From Euborellia annulipes (taxonomy: Eukaryota; Arthropoda; Insecta; Dermaptera; Anisolabididae), in NCBI GenBank assembly GCA_023213315.1, contig JAKCPI010002765.1:62001-126000 (forward strand): a stretch of 64,000 nucleotides of DNA, in the 5' to 3' direction. The position numbers were made by a program, and so were the translations under genes. Of the stretch, positions 57,489 to 64,000 are shown piece after piece (the stretch's first letter is position 1; each line of letters begins with the position of its first letter). The notes under the pieces are model-generated. The model had not been told where the DNA came from and ran no database searches. It saw nothing but the letters and a program-made list of their open reading frames with translations.

Positions 57489-57829
57489 ATTCTGGCTTTT
57501 TCCTCTTGTGTTTGTTTATATTTTGATTTCATTATATCTACAAAAATGTTAATTCTACAATTGTATCGATTATTAGGCGGGCATTGTACCAGCAGCACAA
57601 ACAATTTTGGTCGAAAATTCCATATAAAGGGCAACGCAGCATTTAAAATGAATAAATAGCAAATGGACGTGTGGGCGGATAACGAAAAGAAAAGAAAAGT
57701 TAAAACAAACAAATCAAGTTCAAAAAAGCTGTCATAAAATATGGATGACATTTGCTGAATTTTATTTAATAAAAAGATGCAAGAAATATGAGATAAATAA
57801 AAGGTCGTAGCCTTTGTGTAATATTTACC

Positions 57830-58041
57830 TTGAGAATTTGAAATTGGAGATGTTTTTATTTATTTTTTTTTTTTTTGCTGCTGTTGATATGATAATGTTG
57901 ATAAGCAATCGCTGCGTTTGCGTTTAGACACTCTCTCGTTGTCACTGGCTCGCTCGCTCAGTCAGTCAGTCAGCTGATCGTGGTCTGACGTCGTCGTCGT
58001 CGCCGCAGCCGCCGCCGTCGCCGTCGCTGGTGCCAACGAAA
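57830..58041 (+). promoter_or_regulatory. Divergent GC-rich promoter of eIF4E3 and probably SMIM30
   Basis: A CpG-rich island (gtcgtcgtcgtcgccgcagc) immediately upstream of the eIF4E3 start. On the minus strand, CTCAAG|GTAAAT at about 57827-57832 is a good donor for a SMIM30 5' noncoding exon. No TATA box is obvious. The bidirectional use is inference. Confidence 0.45.
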
Positions 58042-61000
58042 ATGGCGGCCCAAGAAGAATCGTCGGAGGCCGATTTGTCCAAGACGCCGGACTTTTCCAA
58101 CTTGAATATTGATAAACAATTAGAAGGCAACACGAAACAAGTGCCGCTGCAAACGCCCTGGACCTTCTGGATTGATAAGTGAGTGAAATTCCTCTTGACG
58201 CTCAATTCAATTGCATTTTGACATTTCGACCCGGGATGGGATCATTCTCGCTCCAAAGGTTACATCCAAGGTCAATTTCAGTAAAAACTCTCCTCTCTAC
58301 AGTTGGATTTCATTTTCAATCATAAACTGTTTATTTTTTTATCGAAAGATTAATTTTATCTTTTCTTTTTTTTTTTCATTTATTTAAAGCTTAAAATTTA
58401 ATTATTAATTTTTCAAAAGATTCCTAGAAATAAAATAATTTTCTTATTTTTCATTTAATTCCAAATAAAAAACAAAAAAGTTTTTTTTTAGCATCCATTA
58501 AATTTTATTGACAGATCTGCTTGGCGCGCCAAAAAATAAATTTGAAATATTATTTTGATAATCTGTTAATCAGCAGAGCTTCAATGCATTGCATTGATTC
58601 GGTTCCCGCCCTAAACATTAACATTTCTATTAGCTTTCCATTTACTCGAATAATTATGAATTTATAAGGAGAGGTTTGCGTGTCGGATGATAAGAGGGTT
58701 TAAAAAGAAGTAAAATAAAAAGCGAGATTTGGAATTGTTTATTTATTTTCAACAGAAAAAAAGGTTATTGTTGCAGCAACAATACTCTTAAAATTAATAA
58801 TAACGAATAATAATAATACTCAAACAATGTCCGAAAAAATGAACTCCAAATCAAGGAAAATTCACTTTTTTGGGGCATTCAGGGCCTACAAATGAATTTG
58901 AATCTTCTTTGAGAGATTCCTAGCACCGGTTTGTGTCTTTGAAGGACCCACCGAGGGACGTCGGCGGCCGAATATGAAGCTGCCATAAAGCAAATCTACA
59001 CGGTGGACACCGTCCAGGGCTTCTGGGCCGTTTTCCATCATATCCCGGATCCTTCGCACATGCCAAATCGAGTCACTTACAACTTAATGCGCAAGGACAT
59101 TCGACCTCTCTGGGAGGATCCCCCCAATCAACGGGGAGGCACCTGGCGATTGAAGTGCCAGAAAAACGAGACGGTCTGTTTGATTTTTGTCTTTGTTGTG
59201 TTTGTGTCGGTGTAGGCAAAAAAAGATTTTTATTTAAATTTCGGGAACGCATCCTCAGGACGATAAATGGAGAATATTGCCATTAGATGACAAGAGAATG
59301 GCCTGGGCCGTATTTTTATTACCAAAATACCAGTAATCTTGTCATCTAATGGAATATGCTAAGCAACATTAGCCATTTATCGCCCTGAGGATGTAAACGA
59401 TGCGGAAAATGCTGGCTGCCTACACCGTCCTGCTCCTCTCGATTATCTCAGCCATCGAATTCCTTCTTTTCAAATGTTTTTTCTTCAATTCCTAGGATCA
59501 TATATGGCGGGAATTGTTACTTGCTGCAATCGGCGAACAATTGTCTGAAACTCTGGCGCCTGGCGATGAAATCCACGGAGTGAGTGTCACTGTCCGGGAA
59601 AATGACGATCTTATTCAGGTAACCTTTTTGATCAAAAGCCAAACAATTTTGTTGCTTGCTTGTTCTTCAAGAGAGCAAATTCTTTTGTGAAGTGAGCCTG
59701 GGGGTAACTAGGGAGGTGCCAGGGGAGAGGGCGCCCTGCCCCAAGAAAAACTGAGAAAATATGGGGCTTTTCAGGCCCCCCGAAGGATAGCTGCTCCCAT
59801 GCCCCCCCCCCCCCCTATTCATTTGCAATTGCCTTGCAGCTACGATTAATTTGTTTTCTGTTTGTCTAGGTGTGGAATGCGTGTTCAAATCTGCAAGCAG
59901 AGAGTACAATTTTAGATCACATTAAAACTCGACTTTTCCCTGATCTAAAATTTAATGTTGCCTTTTACAAAGGTAAGAGGGGCTTTAATAGGTATGCCAG
60001 TGGCAAAAGGAAGAGGAGCAGGAGCAGCCAACAAATTCGATTTCCTGCATGGAGTTATCGATGTCTCCCACGATATCTCGCCCAGGCTCATATAATGCAA
60101 GCAAGGCGCCCATTTGAAATGGTTGTTGGTAATCGGATTCTTTGGCTGCTCCTGCTGCTTCCTTGTGTGTGTTCTTGGCGTTTTTATTTTCTCAAGCTGG
60201 TCAGATGGGAAGGAGAATATCTTGAAAATATCAATTCTAATCTAAAGACAATCTTTATTTTGCTACACCAAAGTCGGAACTCTGCATCTACCATTAGACC
60301 AGAGCACCGTACAATTAATCCCAACCCAGATTTAGAAAAAGAATCCAGATCCGTGATCCATTTTCTAATAAAATAGCCGATTTAAAATCTTCGGCCGAAT
60401 TCGCACATTTCTAGGCGTTATGAAAGATAGATATATAAATAGGCATTAAGTTTTCAAGGATTGGCAATCCTTTGAAAAGGATCCTAGATGAGGGCAAAAA
60501 TGATTTCGATACAATTCCTTAAATCCATCCCCTCTCAATTTGGATCACGATTCAGATCGAAAAAATCTGTGTGACTGGACGCACAGCACACAACTTTCTC
60601 TTACCTTCGGTAATCGAAAGTTGTGTACAGTGCTTGTCACACCAGATTTTTTTCTTTATTGTTGGGCTTCAAGGCCATACAATTTCCAATTACAATATTT
60701 TATGAAGTAGAAATCGACATAACATCAAGAGGTTATACAAAAATAATTTCAAGACATTAAGAGAGAAATATAGAGATCTAGTAGTTACCTAGAGCTCTAT
60801 GCTATTAGATTGACTTTGACTGGTCGCTGCATGTAATTGATAGACCGTTATAAAACAGCGATGTCCAAACTGTGAGGCGCCGACTAGTCTAAGGGGAGGC
60901 GCGAAGCAATTTTCCAAATGCAGCCAAATTTATTTCTTTTATTGTGTCGTTTCGGCCATCTTCAGAGCCGGAGGCGAGATTAAATGAAATTTTAATTCTG

Positions 61001-62022
61001 AATGAAAAATGAAATTTTAATTTCAAAATTAAAATTTTCATTTATTCTCGCCTCCGACTCTGAAGGTGGTGAAAATGTCCCAATAAAAGAAAGAAATTTG
61101 GATGCATATGACTAGGAATTTTTTTTTGACTCCCCTTTGTTTTTGTATTATTTTACGAAATGTGGGAGGCGTCATATGATTAAATATTTTTAACGGAGGC
61201 GTTGCAACATAAAGTTTGGAAACCACTGTTATAAAATGTCCTTCAAAGATCATAAGAGGGTTTCCTAGGTAACTACTGTATATTTCTATTTTAAGGTCTC
61301 GAAAAACCGTTAAACTCCGAATGAGACGCTGGTTACTCCAGGCGGCAAGAGATGGCGTTGGTTCTGCCCATAGGGAAACAAGCGTTTTATTCCATTTCAT
61401 TTGAAAGGTTCTAGCAAATTAATTATAGGCAAAAAATTAATTATTCTTTGACACAATGAATACTAATTTAATTATCTAGAAGATATAGACAGAATTTTTT
61501 TTTAATATCTTCTTTTTTTTCATTATTCTATAACAGCGGTTCCCAACCTTCTTTGATGTTCGGCGACTTTTTCCGTAAAAAAAAAACCGCTGAGGCTCAG
61601 TTTATATGTAAACCTATTTGCTATTTTTTCTTAGACGCCCGCGGCCCACGGGTTGGGAACCGCTGTTCTAAAAAAAAAAAGGGTTTCTATAAGTTGTAGA
61701 TATTTTAAATGGATTTAATTTAAAAAAAAATTGAGGTCGAGGCTTCAAAATTGTGGCCGCAATCTCCCAAAATTAGCACCCCGAGACGCGCATTTTAATA
61801 TCTTGAATTTGTTTTTGTATAATCTCTTGATGTTATGCCTTTTTGTACTCCATTATAGCCATGAAGATGGTCGCTTAGTGGACCGAAACGTCGAATTCAA
61901 TAAAGCCTTTTTTTTATTTATCCTTCTACATACATATTCAGCTCGCTTACATATTATTTTGTTTGTTTTTAGTTCATGAAACTCACCACGCTTATGACAA
62001 AGTTCGCAAAACATCAAAATAA
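58042..62022 (+). CDS. EIF4E3: Eukaryotic translation initiation factor 4E type 3 (cap-binding protein)
   Basis: eIF4E3 is the class III cap-binding protein, thought to restrain eIF4E-driven translation. Exons 58042-58178, 58945-59173, 59496-59618, 59870-59972 and 61973-62022 join in phases 2, 0, 0 and 1, giving 213 aa (human about 224). Class III features: PLQTPWTFWIDK with TFW, then TSAAEYEAAIKQIYTVDTVQ, FWAVFHHIP, RPLWEDPPNQRGGTW (cap-loop Trp plus Glu region), IWRELLLAAIGEQ, GVSVTVRENDDLIQVWN and FYKVHETHHAY. The sequence fits eIF4E3 better than eIF4E or eIF4E2. Donor 59173 (ACG|GTCTGT) is non-consensus apart from GT. Introns 2 and 4 hold foldbacks and hAT elements. Confidence 0.93.
59215..59420. 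repeat. Degenerate foldback element in eIF4E3 intron 2
   Basis: Arms pair catcctcaggacgataaatg with catttatcgccctgaggatg and cattagatgacaag with cttgtcatctaatg. CTGAGGA is retained, but the GAAAC side and helix II have decayed. Confidence 0.65.
60549..60652. repeat. Hairpin repeat, family G (copy 3)
   Basis: Both arms present: gtgtgactggacgcacagca through cttaccttcggtaatcgaaa to gtgcttgtcacaccagat. Nearly identical to the copy at 1434-1526. Confidence 0.75.
60856..61228. mobile_element. hAT-type non-autonomous element with 8-bp target duplication
   Basis: TTATAAAA at 60848-60855 and 61229-61236. Ends CAGCGATGTCCAAACT and, complemented, CAGTGGTTTCCAAACT. It encloses a palindrome (about 60915-61100) with ctctgaagatggccgaaacg on its left arm's minus strand. 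373 bp. Confidence 0.85.
61534..61665. mobile_element. hAT-type MITE, 132 bp
   Basis: Ends CAGCGGTTCCCAACC and its exact complement. Flanks TTCTATAA (61526-61533) and TTCTAAAA (61666-61673), an 8-bp duplication with one mismatch. Classic hAT MITE; eIF4E3 intron 4. Confidence 0.9.
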
Positions 62023-64000
62023 AATAAAATAAAAAAGCCCTGGCTCCAAAGTAGAAGAAGATGGTTCGTTTTCATGACATTTCTTTAAAGAGTGCCTGCC
62101 TGCCTGGCCTTTTGATCTCCACTCTGCCAAGCAGACATCCAGAATCGACTCGCCTCGACTTTTGTTTTTGGGCACTAAAATTCAGAGATTTTATTTTTAT
62201 TATATTTTCTATTGAAATTTTAAATAAAAATATTTTTATATCTTAATTCATTTCTTGGCCAAAAAAAATAAAGAAATGTTCTACTATTTTAAAAAGGAAA
62301 TCATTAATTTTTGAAATATATATAAATTTATATTGTTTGTTAATTTTTTATTCAAATAAAACGTAAAAATTGCCTCCTTGTCTTCTAATTATACTCTGAT
62401 CAAAAAAAAGGCTCTTGAATTTTCAGCTTTCTTTCTCTTTTTTTGCGCTCTTATTCTCTGTCGGCGGAGGTCATCGTGTTTTGACTCGATTGAAGAGATC
62501 AAAGGTTGGAAGGAGCCGTTTGATTTGCCTAGCTACGCCCTCATCCGTTCTTCTTGCCATTCCCTCTTCTCAAAGATTTCTCTCAAATTTTTCTCTTGCA
62601 AAAAATAATAAAAAAATTGTTATATATAAACATATACAAAATTATATAAAAATACAAAATTTGCATATCAGTTGTCAGATGCTCATCAGTCAACACGGCC
62701 AAGTCTCAAATGTATATACATTTTGTTTTATTTCCACCAGACAATTACATATTTGCATGGAAGGTGTCAGAAAAACTTAAAATATCCTTTCAATGAATAG
62801 TAAAGTAGGACTTTTTGAACAGAAACCCGTTCCAAAAAAGGTTTTTAGCAGATGGTGATTATAAATGGTAATACTGAGGTATCTAGGATTTGTCTCACTC
62901 GTGTTTTGCCAAGTCCTGACCATTCCGGGTATGTGCACCATTTCAGAGGATCTGACTTCAAATAGCCTCACCTACACGGCAAAACCCTCTAAAAATCGAA
63001 CAACCCGGACGCACCCCTTACTGCACACCTATTCTTTCCTAGTCCCGATCTCACCTACCTAGAAATTAGTCAACAAACCTTCTAAGTGACTTTTGGATCA
63101 CGCCATATATATATATATATATATATATATTGATATCATACAATAATAATAGGCGTTGGGCTTTATTTCGGAGAGGCAGGTCTGCTCTCCCCCTTGCCCT
63201 ATTAATTCCTTTTTTTTAGAGAGTACCAATGAACCCCTCCCTTGTCTACGGCACTCTTATTAGCAAAAACCAGCCCTAATAACTAAACAACAATAATTTA
63301 AATAAATATTATGAAGAAATGCGAAATCAAGACAAGATTTTGCCCTCGGGGCTTGGTGTAGGGGTTAGCGTGCTAACCTCTCGTATACCAAAAGTCGCGG
63401 GTTCGGATCCCAGGCAGTCGGATGATTTTATTTAAGACATTTGGATGCCTTGTTTCTTAGCCTTATTCCCGCAGTGCGGGGTCGGCGGAATGGTTTTTTT
63501 TTTTTGCGACAGGAAGAAATAGAACAGGCCGGCCCGTCGCACGGTCTGACGCCTTTTGAAAATACAGAAGCAAGGGACAGACATGTAAAGAGCAGGACTG
63601 CCAGTCCCAGCTCGGGCAGCTCGTGGTCGCCATCCACGTACCCACAAGATGTGGGCCCCTGAGCAGGAAGGCATTTGGATACCAAATGGCTTAAATACGA
63701 ATGCCTGGACCCCCAATAGATATATTAAACATACGAGTATCGTTTAAAGTCTTAAATGGTCTAAGTTGCGGATAAGACTGTATGATTTTGTGTGTGATTG
63801 TGAGTGTGAGTGTTAAAAAAAGACAATATTTTAAAATCAATAGCGAAGAAGCTCGGGGAATTCTAGGCCTTGGTAATGGGCACTCAGTCCGAAGTTTGAT
63901 CGAACTGGTTGGCCAAAAAAAGAAAGCTTCCTGAACACATTTATTATTTTAATAAACAGCTTTTCCTCGACAAGTAACTCCGAGCTTCTACGCTAATAAA
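62023..64000. other. eIF4E3 3' UTR and intergenic DNA
   Basis: AATAAAATAAAATAA follows the stop directly. A TA microsatellite is at 63106-63130. A SINE occupies 63342-63820. No further gene recognised. Confidence 0.5.
63342..63820 (+). mobile_element. tRNA-derived SINE, family 1, full length with an internal insertion
   Basis: Head gccctcggggcttggtgtag, gttagcgtgctaacctct, B-box GGTTCGGATCC; palindromic linker; tail gagtatcgtttaaagtctta, aagactgtatgattttgtgt, TG repeats and A run. A 219-bp insertion at about 63451-63669 starts gccttgtttcttagcc, contains cccgcagtgcggggtcgg (compare 4366-4390) and is flanked by catttggat on both sides. Confidence 0.82.

Overview
This window is eukaryotic, AT-rich, intron-rich and heavily invaded by repeats. 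Its genes are animal genes: a WNK kinase, eIF4E3, DUS4L, an HMGA-type AT-hook protein and two small integral membrane proteins, plus a nuclear tRNA-Asn. The gene set, the intron structure and the load of small DNA transposons, tRNA-derived SINEs and Penelope-like repeats suggest an invertebrate, most likely an arthropod. I cannot name the species. No search was run, so gene names rest on recognised family motifs and on splice junctions whose reading phases I checked base by base.

Layout. (1) 358-2353, minus: the 5' two thirds of DUS4L (tRNA-dihydrouridine synthase); its 3' end lies left of the window. (2) 2765-3960: a DNA transposon with terminal inverted repeats and a 6-bp target duplication. 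(3) 4427-4500, minus: tRNA-Asn(GTT). (4) About 5140-6641, plus: a GC-rich first exon and a three-AT-hook HMGA-like gene of 112 aa. (5) 7823-8210, minus: a SMIM29-like membrane protein of 108 aa. (6) 11476-52481, plus: one giant WNK gene. I could trace 25 coding exons, about 2,900 codons, holding the full kinase, the autoinhibitory PF2 domain, a second PF2-like domain, three RFxV motifs, long Pro/Gln and Thr tracts and a C-terminal coiled coil. (7) 54986-55168, minus: SMIM30-like, 60 aa. (8) 58042-62022, plus: complete eIF4E3 in five exons, 213 aa, probably sharing a divergent GC-rich promoter with SMIM30. (9) 62023-64000: intergenic, ending in a tRNA-derived SINE with another insertion inside it.

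The genes are unrelated housekeeping and signalling genes and do not form an operon. The unusual feature is the repeat landscape inside the WNK introns. At least twenty palindromic (foldback) elements carry the core CTGANGA - stem - GAAACGTC on one or both arms. Between families, the intervening stem and the flanking helix change in base sequence while staying paired. This matches a type I hammerhead ribozyme, as known from Penelope-like retroelements. One such element sits inside a Tc1-like element with a 14-bp target duplication, which indicates retrotransposition of the palindromic unit. No reverse transcriptase or GIY-YIG ORF is visible, so these look like non-autonomous derivatives and are the best candidates here for something undescribed. 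Other oddities are an inverted repeat with two 801-bp arms in a WNK intron, an inverted repeat whose two arms each encode the same small spliced ORF, a GC-AG intron in the kinase domain, a 31-base G run in a palindrome loop, and a likely one-base frameshift near the WNK stop codon.
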